Shown here: positions 53,159 through 62,012 of the stretch, one piece after another | How positions within the stretch are numbered: position 1 is the stretch's first letter | Layout: each line of letters opens with the position of its first letter | Origin: Tangfeifania diversioriginum | Lineage (GTDB): Bacteria; Bacteroidota; Bacteroidia; Bacteroidales; Prolixibacteraceae | Reading direction: 5' to 3' | Assembly: GCA_945873105.1 (NCBI GenBank) | Contig: CAMCBW010000011.1 | Location: forward strand, 61,026-125,025 | DNA length: 64,000 nt | The notes under the pieces: model-generated | What the model saw: the letters and a program-made list of their open reading frames with translations, nothing else | Databases searched by the model: none | Told to the model about the DNA's origin: nothing | Made by a program: the position numbers and the translations under genes

Positions 53159-55294
53159 ATGAAGCGAATATTAAAAATAGTGCTGTTTTTTGTTGTGCCG
53201 GGCCTGCTTGTTTTATTGGTTGCATTGCTGGTTGCGCTGCCAACCATGCTGAAGAATTATGTCAACAAGCATGGACAGGAATATACTGGAAGAACCACAA
53301 CCATTCAGGAACTTAGCATCAACTACCTCACCTCCACCTTCAGCATCCATAATTTCAAGATGCTGGAAGCGGATGGAAAATCAACTTTTGTGGCCTTTGA
53401 TACCTTGCTGGTGGCGGTCAAACCCCTGCCGCTGTTGACGGCCAAACTGATGGTTGAGAAAATCAGGCTGGTGAAGCCGGAGGTTTACATTTCCATGAAG
53501 GATTCAGCATTCAATTTTGATGACATCCTGGCCTTCCTGGATGCCAAAGCCCAAGCCGACACGCTGGATAAAACAGGTGAACCCTCCGAACCTTTTAGCT
53601 ATTTCCTTAAAAATATCTCGTTGGAAAGTGGTGCACTGGTTTTTGATGACAAGACAGTGAATCATACTACAAAATTGCATGACCTGGGTTTCTTCGTACC
53701 GGAACTCAACTTCGACCAGGATCAGATCAAGGATACCGGCATCAAATTCAACTTTGCCAATGGAGGCTCCTTCGGGGCCAAGGCGGAATACAATCAGAAA
53801 AGTGGAAGTTACATAGCAGATTTTTCTGTTGACAAACTAAAAATATCTCCGTTTCTACCCTATGTAAAAGACTATTTACATCTCAGTGGACTGGAAGGTC
53901 TGGCCGGAGGTGATTTTCACCTGGCAGGAAATGTCAACAACCTCGACTCCATTTTGTTGCGGGGAAAGGCAAATGTAGCTGATTTCACGCTCAATGACAG
54001 TTCCGGACGCAAGGTTCTGGGGGTGCAGCGTGCCAATGTCACGATCAGGGACAGTTATCCGATGAAGTTCGACTTCAAGTTCGACCTTATCCAGTTGACC
54101 AAACCCTATCTCTATGTAGAGATGAAAGATTCCACCATCAACCTGCTCAACCTGATGGTGGAGTCGACAGAGGAGGAAACTTCACCGGTTGAATTTGCTT
54201 ACCAAATCTCCAAATTCCGAATCGAGCAGGGTCTGCTTGATCTCCGCGACAACACTTTTGAGGCACCTTTCGATTACCACCTGAGTGATATTACCATGAA
54301 GGTGGATTCGATCACTTCCAGCGCAAAATGGCTCAATGCCTATGCCAATATGCGGCTCAACAAAAGGGGGAAACTTCAGGCCGAACTGGGGATCAACCCA
54401 TCGGATCCCTACGAGTTGAAGCTCAATTATGTGATTACCAATTTCCAGCTGAGCGACCTCAACATCTTTTCGACCCACTACGTAGGTTACCCCTTCTTGC
54501 TGGGAAACATGTACTACAAAGGAAAGACCGTGATTGCCAACAAACAGCTGAACAGCGAAAACAAGCTGATTATCCGCAATGTGCAGCTCGGAAAGAAGAG
54601 CGACGGACTGATGGACCTACCCCTGAAACTGGCACTTTACCTGCTGAAAGATATCCACGGCGACATTACCCTTGACCTCCCTGTCACGGGTGACCTCAAC
54701 GATCCAAAAACCAAAATCGGCCAACTGGTCTGGCAGGTAGTTAAAAATGTAATTACCAAGGTGGTTGCCTCACCCTTCCTGGCCATTGGGAAAATGATGG
54801 GTGTTGATCCTACCGAGGTAAAAGGGGTGGAGTTTGGTTACGCCGATACCACGCTTACCTCCACCCATCTGCGCAGGATCAGGCTCTTTACGAAAATGGA
54901 GCAGAAGAAACCCGATATGAAGGTTGAACTCCACTACTTCAACGATGTGGAGCTGGAGAAGAAAGAGATCGCCCTTGCAGAGGCCGGAAAACTATTCTAC
55001 ACGGCCACCGGAGTCGATTACAAGAAGGATCTGGAAAGGTTTCGTTTGTTCCTGGGTGAAAAACTCCAGGTAGACACCTTAAGTACAGCATCCGGAAGCC
55101 TGCAGTTGATTGGCGCACACAAACTTGATTCGATCCAGCAATCCATCGCCAGGTACCGGATCAGCAGGATCGAAGCCACCCTGAAAGGTTTCAGCGACTC
55201 CACAAAGATCAAAGTGGTCATCCCAAACAAGGCAGCACCCGAAAACGTCGGCAGCCGGCCAGTATTTGAATTGAAATATTCTGTGGAAGATTAG
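53159..55294 (+). CDS. DUF748/AsmA-like envelope protein
   Basis: This 711-residue protein has one N-terminal membrane helix (about 4-30, LKIVLFFVVPGLLVLLVALL) and a long periplasmic beta-rich body. The pattern SINYLTSTFSIHNFKM and DTLLVAVKPLPLL followed by KPEVYISMKDSAFNFDDIL is typical of DUF748 proteins, which belong to the AsmA/TamB-like group thought to form lipid-transport bridges between membranes. The central region DLPLKLALYLLKDIHGDITL, followed by LPVTGDLNDPK, is characteristic of AsmA C-terminal modules. Transcribed alone; copy C of the dispersed repeat follows 2 bases after its stop. Confidence 0.85.
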   Translation: MKRILKIVLFFVVPGLLVLLVALLVALPTMLKNYVNKHGQEYTGRTTTIQELSINYLTSTFSIHNFKMLEADGKSTFVAFDTLLVAVKPLPLLTAKLMVEKIRLVKPEVYISMKDSAFNFDDILAFLDAKAQADTLDKTGEPSEPFSYFLKNISLESGALVFDDKTVNHTTKLHDLGFFVPELNFDQDQIKDTGIKFNFANGGSFGAKAEYNQKSGSYIADFSVDKLKISPFLPYVKDYLHLSGLEGLAGGDFHLAGNVNNLDSILLRGKANVADFTLNDSSGRKVLGVQRANVTIRDSYPMKFDFKFDLIQLTKPYLYVEMKDSTINLLNLMVESTEEETSPVEFAYQISKFRIEQGLLDLRDNTFEAPFDYHLSDITMKVDSITSSAKWLNAYANMRLNKRGKLQAELGINPSDPYELKLNYVITNFQLSDLNIFSTHYVGYPFLLGNMYYKGKTVIANKQLNSENKLIIRNVQLGKKSDGLMDLPLKLALYLLKDIHGDITLDLPVTGDLNDPKTKIGQLVWQVVKNVITKVVASPFLAIGKMMGVDPTEVKGVEFGYADTTLTSTHLRRIRLFTKMEQKKPDMKVELHYFNDVELEKKEIALAEAGKLFYTATGVDYKKDLERFRLFLGEKLQVDTLSTASGSLQLIGAHKLDSIQQSIARYRISRIEATLKGFSDSTKIKVVIPNKAAPENVGSRPVFELKYSVED

Positions 55295-55295
55295 A

Positions 55296-55475
55296 CTGTT
55301 TAAATTTATTACACAGAGTATAAATGTCTATTAATCAAAAATAAATGATTCATGGGAATTTCTGCAATTGGGTAAATCCATTAGAGAAACCCCAGAGTCA
55401 CAAAGAGTTGGAAAATCGCAAGCGATTTTCTCTCTCCCGATGAATCGGGACAAGTAGTGTAACAATATTAAACAG
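55296..55475 (+). repeat. dispersed MITE-like repeat, copy C (complete, 180 bases)
   Basis: It is bounded by the terminal inverted repeats ctgtttaa (55296-55303) and ttaaacag (55468-55475). Inside are acacagag, cattagagaaaccccagag, cacaaagagttg, the palindromic core gaaaatcgcaagcgattttc (55411-55430) and the palindrome tctcccgatgaatcgggaca. No coding capacity. It lies between a DUF748 gene and a C45-like hydrolase gene. Length, inverted ends, palindromic centre and intergenic position resemble a MITE or mobile hairpin; a transposase partner is not in the window. Confidence 0.7.
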
Positions 55476-55495
55476 CTTATAAAGAGATTACTACC

Positions 55496-56911
55496 GTGAA
55501 TTGCCATCATTACCTGTTGCTGTCATTTTTGTTGATCTGGCCTTTTTACCTGCAAAGCCAGCCTACCGGGAAGCTAACGACCGAACAGTCTGCCATCCTG
55601 GCAAAAGCCAACCGGCACGAAAAAAACGGATGGAACTACCTTCACCTGGAAGGGAATGCCCGTGAACGCGGATTCCAGCATGGCTACCTGATGGCCCCGG
55701 AAATAAAGGAGAACATCCGGTTGTTGCGCGCCAGGTGGGAGTACAAAACCGCCCTGAAATGGTCGTGGTATGTTCGAAAAGCCGGTGAAGTGCTCACCAC
55801 CAAGGTAGATGCCGAGAACCGGGAAGAGCTGGAAGGCATCGTGGAGGGATTGCAGCTGGCCGGGGTAAACAGTACGCTGGATGAAATAGTCGGATTAAAC
55901 GGCTATGCGGAGCTGCTGGGATCCTGGTGGCCTACCGTGAAGGATTCGGTGAACGTTCATTCGGCAGGGCAACCCAAGGAGTCGTGCAGCTCCTTTATCG
56001 CCACCGGCAACATGACTGCAGATGGCAAGATCGTGCTCGGACACAATACAATGGACCTGTACCACAATCCTTTGAGCAACCTGATACTGGACATCCTTCC
56101 TGCCAAAGGACACCGGATATTGATGCAGGCAGTGGCGGGGTTTATCCACAGCGAGACAGACTTCTTCATCACCGATGCAGGGCTGGTTGGTTCAGAAACC
56201 ACCATTGGGGAGTTTTTTCCCTTCGATCCTAAGGGTGCACCTGAATTTTCGCGGATGCGCCGTGCAACACAGGATGCCGCCTCCATCGATGAGTGGTGCG
56301 AAATCATGAAGCGGGACAACAACGGCGGTTATGCCAATGCCTGGCTGCTGGGCGATGTCAACACCAACGAGATTGCAAGGTTGGAACTTGGACTGAAATA
56401 CATCGGTTTCGAGAAGAAGAAGGAGGGCTATTTTATTGGTTCCAACGTAGCCGAAAACCTGGAGATCCTCCGTTTCGAAACCTACAAGGATGAAACCAAC
56501 ATCAAGTACTCCTCCATCGCCCGAAGGGTCAGGTGGAAACAGCTGATGAAACAATATGCCGGCAAGATAGACCTGAAACTGGCCAAAGCCTTCGAGGCCG
56601 ACCATTACGACACCTACCTGAACAAGAACAATCCGGGAGGAAGGACCCTTTGCGGCCACTGGGAGACGGATGCCCAGGAATTTGGACCCGGCGTCCCGTT
56701 CACACCGGAAGGAACCATCGACGGGAAGGTGGTGGATGCCACCATGGCCAAGGAGATGTCCTTTGCCGCACGTTGGGGTTCGGCTTGTGGCAAATCCTTC
56801 GACGGCGCGAAGTATTTGGAGGCTCATCCGCAATATTACTGGCTGGAAGGACTGCTGGCGGATCGGCCTACCCAACCCTGGACTGTATTCAAAGCCGGAG
56901 AGACAAAATAA
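55496..56911 (+). CDS. secreted C45-like Ntn hydrolase (acyltransferase / phospholipase B-like)
   Basis: This is a 471-residue protein starting at GTG 55496, with a signal peptide (YLLLSFLLIWPFYLQSQ). The mature part has GNARERGFQHGYLMA, as in C45-family and phospholipase B-like proteins. The putative N-terminal nucleophile Cys lies near residue 164 (PKESCSSFIATGN), followed by VLGHNTMD. In Ntn hydrolases the chain is cut before this Cys to free the nucleophile. The C-terminal region has CGHWETDAQEFG and AARWGSACGKSFD, typical of this group. It would cleave or transfer an amide or ester of a small peptide or lipid outside the cytoplasm. The dipeptide epimerase gene follows. Confidence 0.85.
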   Translation: MNCHHYLLLSFLLIWPFYLQSQPTGKLTTEQSAILAKANRHEKNGWNYLHLEGNARERGFQHGYLMAPEIKENIRLLRARWEYKTALKWSWYVRKAGEVLTTKVDAENREELEGIVEGLQLAGVNSTLDEIVGLNGYAELLGSWWPTVKDSVNVHSAGQPKESCSSFIATGNMTADGKIVLGHNTMDLYHNPLSNLILDILPAKGHRILMQAVAGFIHSETDFFITDAGLVGSETTIGEFFPFDPKGAPEFSRMRRATQDAASIDEWCEIMKRDNNGGYANAWLLGDVNTNEIARLELGLKYIGFEKKKEGYFIGSNVAENLEILRFETYKDETNIKYSSIARRVRWKQLMKQYAGKIDLKLAKAFEADHYDTYLNKNNPGGRTLCGHWETDAQEFGPGVPFTPEGTIDGKVVDATMAKEMSFAARWGSACGKSFDGAKYLEAHPQYYWLEGLLADRPTQPWTVFKAGETK

Positions 56912-56913
56912 AT

Positions 56914-56987
56914 AATTACGAATTACGGTGAACAGCCTATTGTTGCACATGATCAAGGCTGCCATGCGTAATTCGTAATTCGTAATT
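56914..56987. repeat. aattacg inverted/tandem repeat
   Basis: The units aattacgaattacg (56914-56927) and cgtaattcgtaatt (56967-56980), plus a further cgtaatt at 56981-56987, form an inverted repeat. It lies between the stop of the hydrolase gene and the start of the epimerase gene. It may form a hairpin and weak terminator. Such aattacg elements are frequent intergenic repeats in bacterial genomes. Confidence 0.6.
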
Positions 56988-57006
56988 TTCCCCTACATTT
57001 GAGCAA

Positions 57007-58113
57007 ATGCTGATCAGTAAAGTAGAAATATACCAAATGCCGGTGGAGCTCAAAGAGCCCTTCGTCATCTCTTTGGGGAGCTTCACCCATGCCAACAATG
57101 TGGTGGTAGTGATCCGCACCGATACCGGATTGACGGGCTTTGGCGAATGCAGCCCCTTCATGCCGATCAACGGCGAAAACATGGAGACCTGTCTGGTGGT
57201 TGGGGAGTACCTGGGGCGAAGTTTACTGGGCAAGGATCCGACGGACATCGCGGCCAATACCACCTTGATGGAACAGGTGATTTACGGAAATTCCAGCATC
57301 AAAAGTGCCTTTGACATTGCCATGTATGACCTCGCTGCCCAACAGGCCGAACTTCCGCTCTATGCCTATCTCGGGGGTAAAAACAACAAAAAATTGGCAA
57401 CAGATTACACGGTCAGTCTGGGCGACAAGCACAAGATGGTTCAAGATGCACTGTGGATCAAACAGCAGGGCTTTCAGGCCATCAAGGTGAAATTGGGCGA
57501 GTCGTTTGAAAAAGACTGTGAAAGGATCCGCCTGATCAGGGAGGCAGTTGGCAATGACATTCCCCTGCGGATAGATGCTAACCAAGGTTGGGATTCCCCA
57601 ACGGCCATTGCCATATTGCAGGCACTGGAACCCTACCATATCCAGCATTGCGAGGAACCCATTCCGCGCTGGAACTTCATGGAACTTCCCCTGGTAAGGA
57701 GGCAGAGCCCGATCGATATCATGGCGGATGAATCCTGTTCCGATCACCACGATGCGAAAAGATTGATTGACTTGCAGGCCTGCGACCAGATCAACATCAA
57801 ACTCGGAAAATCGTCCGGCATCTTCCAGGCATTGGAAATCATCCGGCTGGCGGAGGAGGCAAATATGCACCTCCAGGTAGGCGGCTTTCTGGAATCACGC
57901 CTCGCCTTTACCGCCGCTGCCCATTTGGCCCTTGTCAGCGACAACATCCGCTATTGCGATTTTGACACCCCGCTGATGTTTACGGAAGATCCGGTTTCCG
58001 GGGGTATCGCCTACAACAGGATGGGAATTGTTACCGTGCCGGAGGTGGTTGGATTGGGGGCCTGGATCGATGAGGAGTATTTGAGGCAGTTGAAGAAAAT
58101 CGTGATCTCCTGA
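57007..58113 (+). CDS. dipeptide epimerase (enolase superfamily)
   Basis: This 368-residue enzyme has the MLE/enolase capping domain (1-125, with FGECSPF) and a TIM-barrel with the KxK motif (KVKLG, about 160-162), metal ligands in RIDANQGW (about 188), CEEP (about 216) and MADES (about 242), and the second-side Lys in NIKLGKSSG (about 265). Near 317-321 it has CDFDTPLMF: the DxD motif that binds the substrate amino group in L-Ala-D/L-Glu epimerases. It should epimerise the second residue of a dipeptide, for example in murein-peptide recycling. A -7-like TACATTTG only 4 bases before the ATG could give a nearly leaderless mRNA. It follows the C45-like hydrolase. Confidence 0.9.
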   Translation: MLISKVEIYQMPVELKEPFVISLGSFTHANNVVVVIRTDTGLTGFGECSPFMPINGENMETCLVVGEYLGRSLLGKDPTDIAANTTLMEQVIYGNSSIKSAFDIAMYDLAAQQAELPLYAYLGGKNNKKLATDYTVSLGDKHKMVQDALWIKQQGFQAIKVKLGESFEKDCERIRLIREAVGNDIPLRIDANQGWDSPTAIAILQALEPYHIQHCEEPIPRWNFMELPLVRRQSPIDIMADESCSDHHDAKRLIDLQACDQINIKLGKSSGIFQALEIIRLAEEANMHLQVGGFLESRLAFTAAAHLALVSDNIRYCDFDTPLMFTEDPVSGGIAYNRMGIVTVPEVVGLGAWIDEEYLRQLKKIVIS

Positions 58114-59076
58114 TTAAGATAAGTCCCTTAAAAATTTGTCTGACCCGTAAATAACCCTCAGCCTGTGTGGTACAAGCCCGATGCGGAAGGAGCCGGCTCC
58201 GAGGTTCTCACCATCCGACTCTCCCGGCAGGGGCGTAGCAGAGCTGATTTCGATGGTTTTCCCCGTATGGGTGGAGACACGTCTGTCTGAGATAAATTTT
58301 CCGGAATAGAGTCCTTTGAAATTGGTCAGGATGCCCCAGATGCCGATTTTGCGAATGATGGTGAGGTGAAAAAGTCCCTGGAGCGGATTGGCCGCAGGGA
58401 CCTGCATCATCCCCCCTCCATTGAATTTTCCCAATCCGATGCTGGCGGTGAAGAGGTTGACCTCCAAAGGCTCACCATCAATTACAAATTTTGCTTGCCT
58501 GCTCTTGAAGTTGAAGTAGCCCAGCCCCAGACTCTGGATGTACACGCGAATACCCTTTATGCCTTTGGATTTAAGTTCGTTGGCATTCTTGGCCACCAGT
58601 GCATCAAATCCGAATCCGGCAATGTTGACAAAGTAGCGCAGGTTGGAAACTCCATCTGCCAGGCAGGTGATTTCACCCACATCCTGTTTGACCGTCTTTC
58701 CTTTTACCACAATGTCGATCGCCTTTTGATAATGGTCCGGGATTCCAAAGGTACGGGTCCAGTCGTTGCCAGTTCCTACCGGGATCATCCCGAGGGTGAT
58801 TTCGTGGTGTGCTTCTTGCTCTGCCAGAAAAATTCCATTGACCACTTCGTTGAGGGTGCCATCTCCGCCGGCAACAATCAGGTGGGTTGCTCCCCCTGCT
58901 ACAAGCCCTTTGGCCAGTTCAATGGCATGTCTTGGATATTCGGAACGGAAGAGCCTGTAGGTAAGATTGGATTTGCCCAGCAACTGCTCAATTCGTTTTT
59001 GATCGTGGTTCCCCTTCCCTCCCCCTGCATGCGGATTCAGGATGACTTGCCACACTTTCCCATCGGTTTTTGGCAT
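58114..59076 (-). CDS. diacylglycerol kinase-family lipid kinase (YegS/DgkB-like)
   Basis: This 320-residue protein has the DAGK catalytic domain: NPHAGGGKG near the N-terminus, the GGDGTLNEVVNGIF motif (about 71-84) and LGMIPVGTGNDWTRT (about 96-110). A second domain follows (about 130-320) with ANELKSKGIKGIRVY and GGGMMQVPAANPLQG. It should phosphorylate diacylglycerol or a related lipid at the inner face of the membrane. Convergent with the epimerase gene with no gap, and downstream of pgk after a terminator. Confidence 0.92.
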   Translation of the reverse strand: MPKTDGKVWQVILNPHAGGGKGNHDQKRIEQLLGKSNLTYRLFRSEYPRHAIELAKGLVAGGATHLIVAGGDGTLNEVVNGIFLAEQEAHHEITLGMIPVGTGNDWTRTFGIPDHYQKAIDIVVKGKTVKQDVGEITCLADGVSNLRYFVNIAGFGFDALVAKNANELKSKGIKGIRVYIQSLGLGYFNFKSRQAKFVIDGEPLEVNLFTASIGLGKFNGGGMMQVPAANPLQGLFHLTIIRKIGIWGILTNFKGLYSGKFISDRRVSTHTGKTIEISSATPLPGESDGENLGAGSFRIGLVPHRLRVIYGSDKFLRDLS

Positions 59077-59112
59077 CTGAAATGAAATTAGTAGTCAGTT
59101 TACTGGTACAAA

Positions 59113-59154
59113 TCTAAAAAAATTCGGGTGCAGAAGAGATCTGCACCCGAATTT
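59113..59154 (-). terminator. intrinsic terminator of pgk
   Basis: The arms aaattcgggtgcag (59120-59133) and ctgcacccgaattt (59141-59154) pair perfectly around a 7-base loop. On the minus strand the stem is followed by the T-rich end (59121-59116). It separates pgk from the lipid kinase gene. Confidence 0.85.
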
Positions 59155-59289
59155 CTATCAAATGGAAAGCTATTGGGGATTAGCCATTAGCTTATAGCCT
59201 TAAAAGCATTTTACTTTGGTTTCTCATCCCAACCGAACCCTTTGGTAAGCTCAGGGACTGATTCCAAAATCGAAAATCGAAAATTTTTA

Positions 59290-60483
59290 TTACTCCTGCA
59301 CAGCTGCAATGCCAGGTAGAACGCGTCCTTCGAGGTATTCGAGCATCGCACCGCCGGCAGTAGAGATGTAAGACATTTTATCTGCAATGCCGAACTGGTT
59401 GACAGCAGCCACAGAGTCACCACCACCTACCAAAGAGAATGCCCCGCTTTCCGTTGCCTTGACAATGGCATCCCCAATGGCTTTTGTGCCAACCGCGAAT
59501 TTCTCCATTTCAAAAACACCTACCGGACCATTCCAAAGGATGGTTTTGGAATCCATGATAACCTGGCTGAAATTTTTGATGGTTTCCGGACCAATGTCCA
59601 AACCTGACCAGTTGTCGTCGATGGCATAGGAAGAGACCACCTTGGTATTGGCAGTTTCGGCAAACGCATCCGCCTCTACTACATCTACTGCAAAGTGAAA
59701 TTGAACACCCTTTGCTTTGGCTTTCTCCAGGAGACTCTTTGCCAATTCCAAATAATCATCTTCACAAATTGATCCACCAATTTTACCGCCCTGCGCCTTC
59801 ACAAAGGTGTAGGTCATCCCGCCTCCGATGATCAGGTGATCGACCGAGTTCAGCAGGTTTTCGATGATGGTGATCTTGGAAGAGACTTTTGAACCTCCCA
59901 TGATGGCTGTAAACGGACGAACAGGAGCCTTGAGTACTTTGTTGAGACTCTCCACTTCGCTGGCGACCAACATGCCAAAGAGCTTGTCGTTGGGAAAGAA
60001 TTTTGCAATGACAGCAGTCGAAGCGTGCGCACGGTGTGCCGTACCGAAAGCATCATTGACCCAGCAATCACCCAGGAGGGAGATCTGGCGTGCAAATTCC
60101 TCGTCGCCACCCTCCTCTTCCGGATGGAAACGAAGGTTCTCCAATACCAGCACTTCACCGGCCTTGAGCTCGGCAGCCATTTTCTGGGTTGCCTCCCCAA
60201 TACAGTCGGGTGCCATCTTTACGGCTTTGCCACCAAGAAGCTGGCTCAGGTGTGGGACCAAATGTCTCATCGAAAATTTATCTTCAGGACCTTTTTTTGG
60301 ACGCCCGAGGTGAGACATGATGATCACAGCCCCACCTTTCCCCAGGATGGTGTTGATGGTAGGCAGCGCAGCTGTCATACGGGTATCGTCGGTAATTTCA
60401 AATTGTTCGTTGAGCGGAACATTGAAGTCAACTCTGATTAAGGCTTTTTTGCCTGAAAAGTCATAAGTTTCAATCGTCTGCAT
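59290..60483 (-). CDS. pgk: phosphoglycerate kinase
   Basis: This 397-residue enzyme is of normal length. It shows VDFNVPLN (about 19-26) and SHLGRPKKG (substrate site), the long central hinge, [13 protein letters not shown], and the ADP-binding GGGDSVAAV near the C-terminus, with NGPVGVFE before it. It makes ATP from 1,3-bisphosphoglycerate in glycolysis and is reversible in gluconeogenesis. Monocistronic: its own -7 box upstream and a strong terminator downstream. Confidence 0.98.
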   Translation of the reverse strand: MQTIETYDFSGKKALIRVDFNVPLNEQFEITDDTRMTAALPTINTILGKGGAVIIMSHLGRPKKGPEDKFSMRHLVPHLSQLLGGKAVKMAPDCIGEATQKMAAELKAGEVLVLENLRFHPEEEGGDEEFARQISLLGDCWVNDAFGTAHRAHASTAVIAKFFPNDKLFGMLVASEVESLNKVLKAPVRPFTAIMGGSKVSSKITIIENLLNSVDHLIIGGGMTYTFVKAQGGKIGGSICEDDYLELAKSLLEKAKAKGVQFHFAVDVVEADAFAETANTKVVSSYAIDDNWSGLDIGPETIKNFSQVIMDSKTILWNGPVGVFEMEKFAVGTKAIGDAIVKATESGAFSLVGGGDSVAAVNQFGIADKMSYISTAGGAMLEYLEGRVLPGIAAVQE

Positions 60484-60512
60484 ATCGTTGTTATTAAATA
60501 TTTTTGGAAGCT

Positions 60513-60520
60513 CAAAGATA
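60513..60520 (-). promoter_or_regulatory. probable -7 box of the pgk promoter
   Basis: On the minus strand this reads TATCTTTG, a perfect TAnnTTTG, 29 bases before the pgk ATG. The -33 position reads AAAG rather than TTTG. Confidence 0.5.
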
Positions 60521-60615
60521 GTGGATATCTGTTGAATAAGCTTTCTATTCGTGTTAATTTATTACTAATTCGAAAGGAGATTTGATAGAACCTCAAGCCC
60601 CTTCCCTTTTTTTTT

Positions 60616-60623
60616 TACTTTTG
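60616..60623 (+). promoter_or_regulatory. probable -7 box of the holB promoter
   Basis: It reads TACTTTTG, a match to TAnnTTTG, preceded by a ten-T run. It lies 42 bases before the holB ATG. No TTTG at -33. Confidence 0.4.
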
Positions 60624-60665
60624 GGGGAGATGCCGGAATGAACATTTTGAACCATTTTTTGATTT

Positions 60666-61790
60666 ATGCAATTTAAAGAGGTAATCGGTCAAACTCCTGC
60701 CAAGGAGCTGTTTGTTCAGCTTGCCAGGGAACATCGGGTTCCCCATGCCCTGTTGCTGCTTGGCCCTCCCGGCAACGGAAAGCTCGCCATGGCCCTGGCA
60801 TTTGCGCAGTACCTGAATTGCAGGGACAAATCTGATACCGATTCGTGCGGGGTCTGCAGCTCCTGTGTCAAATACCGGAAACTGATTCACCCGGACCTCC
60901 ATTTTACCATCCCAGTCCTCAAGACAGCCGCCCTTTCCAAACCCACCAGCACCGATTACCTGCCCAAATGGCGGGAGTTCTTTCTGGCCAATCCTTACCC
61001 CGTCTACGAACGCTGGAACCAGTACATTGCCGAAGAGAACAAGCAAGGGATGATCTATGTGGACGAGGCTTCAGAGATCCTCCAAAAACTCAGCCGCAAA
61101 TCGTACGAAGCAGATTACAAGGTCTCGCTGATCTGGCTTCCAGAAACCATGAACCTCTCCTGTGCCAACAAAATACTGAAGGTGCTGGAAGAGCCACCTG
61201 CAAATACCCTGTTTATCCTGGTATCGGAAGAGGAACAGCGACTGATCGGAACGATCCGGTCGAGGTGCCAGACCATCCGGCTACCCAAAATTTCGGAAGC
61301 CGATCTTACCCGGGCCCTGGCGGGCCATCCTGCGCTTGGAGAGAACAATCCTGCAACCGTAGCCAGGATCTCCAACGGAAATTACATTCTGGCAGAGGAG
61401 TTCCTACGGGAGGATGAGGTCAGAAAATTCAACCACAGGCAGTATACCTCCCTGATGCGGTCGGGTTATGGACGCAATTTGCAGGAACTGCTCGCCTGGT
61501 CGGATGATCTCTCTTCCATCGGAAGAATCCGGCAACTCAGTTTCCTTCGCTATTGTACAGATTTCACGCGCGAAAATTTCATGTCAAATTTTAAGCAACC
61601 CGAATTGATCTCCATGGATGAGGAGGAGGGAAAATTTGCGGGAAAATTTGCTCCCTTTATCCACGAAAGGAATGTCCTGCACCTCTTCCAAGAATTTGAA
61701 AGATCGCTGAAGGATATTGCCTCCAACGGCAATGCCAAGGCAATATTTACCGATATGGCCCTGAAAGTTTCCAAGTTGATCAGACTCTGA
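60666..61790 (+). CDS. holB: DNA polymerase III delta-prime subunit
   Basis: This 374-residue clamp-loader subunit starts QFKEVIGQTPAKELFVQLA. It has the P-loop GPPGNGKLAMALAFA, a zinc-binding site CRDKSDTDSCGVCSSC (four Cys), and the sensor region (ILKVLEEPPANTLFILVSEE; IRSRCQTIRL, an SRC motif). The C-terminal collar domain completes it. It helps load the sliding clamp at the fork. Divergent from pgk, and followed by ricT and gldH in the order usual for Bacteroidota. Confidence 0.96.
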   Translation: MQFKEVIGQTPAKELFVQLAREHRVPHALLLLGPPGNGKLAMALAFAQYLNCRDKSDTDSCGVCSSCVKYRKLIHPDLHFTIPVLKTAALSKPTSTDYLPKWREFFLANPYPVYERWNQYIAEENKQGMIYVDEASEILQKLSRKSYEADYKVSLIWLPETMNLSCANKILKVLEEPPANTLFILVSEEEQRLIGTIRSRCQTIRLPKISEADLTRALAGHPALGENNPATVARISNGNYILAEEFLREDEVRKFNHRQYTSLMRSGYGRNLQELLAWSDDLSSIGRIRQLSFLRYCTDFTRENFMSNFKQPELISMDEEEGKFAGKFAPFIHERNVLHLFQEFERSLKDIASNGNAKAIFTDMALKVSKLIRL

Positions 61791-61875
61791 CACAAATACA
61801 CACCCTTTCAAAACCTCCTTTTGGTACCCATGTTTTTTAACAGAAGCGCCTATGGTCCGCTCTGCTAAAATTGAT

Positions 61876-61883
61876 TATTTTTG
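61876..61883 (+). promoter_or_regulatory. probable -7 box upstream of ricT
   Basis: It reads TATTTTTG, a match to TAnnTTTG, 125 bases before the ricT ATG. If it is used, ricT has a leader of about 118 bases that contains the hairpin at 61970-61988. A -33 TTTG is not seen. Confidence 0.4.
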
Positions 61884-61969
61884 TAGGCAGCATGAATAGC
61901 CATGAGCGGATTTTTGCCTGTGCAAAAATGAGGATGTGGGTATTCCATCAGTCCATTGAAAAATAATAT

Positions 61970-62012
61970 ATATACTTTCGAAGTATATTCTGAAACCATG
62001 AAACCCGAATGA
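61970..62012 (+). promoter_or_regulatory. leader hairpin and mini-ORF just before ricT
   Basis: The arms atatactt (61970-61977) and aagtatat (61981-61988) pair around a 3-base loop. Ten bases further an ATG at 61998 opens a 4-codon frame (Met-Lys-Pro-Glu-stop). Its TGA (62010-62012) overlaps the ricT ATG (62009-62011). Such an overlap could couple or attenuate ricT translation; whether the mini-frame is translated is unknown. Confidence 0.35.
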
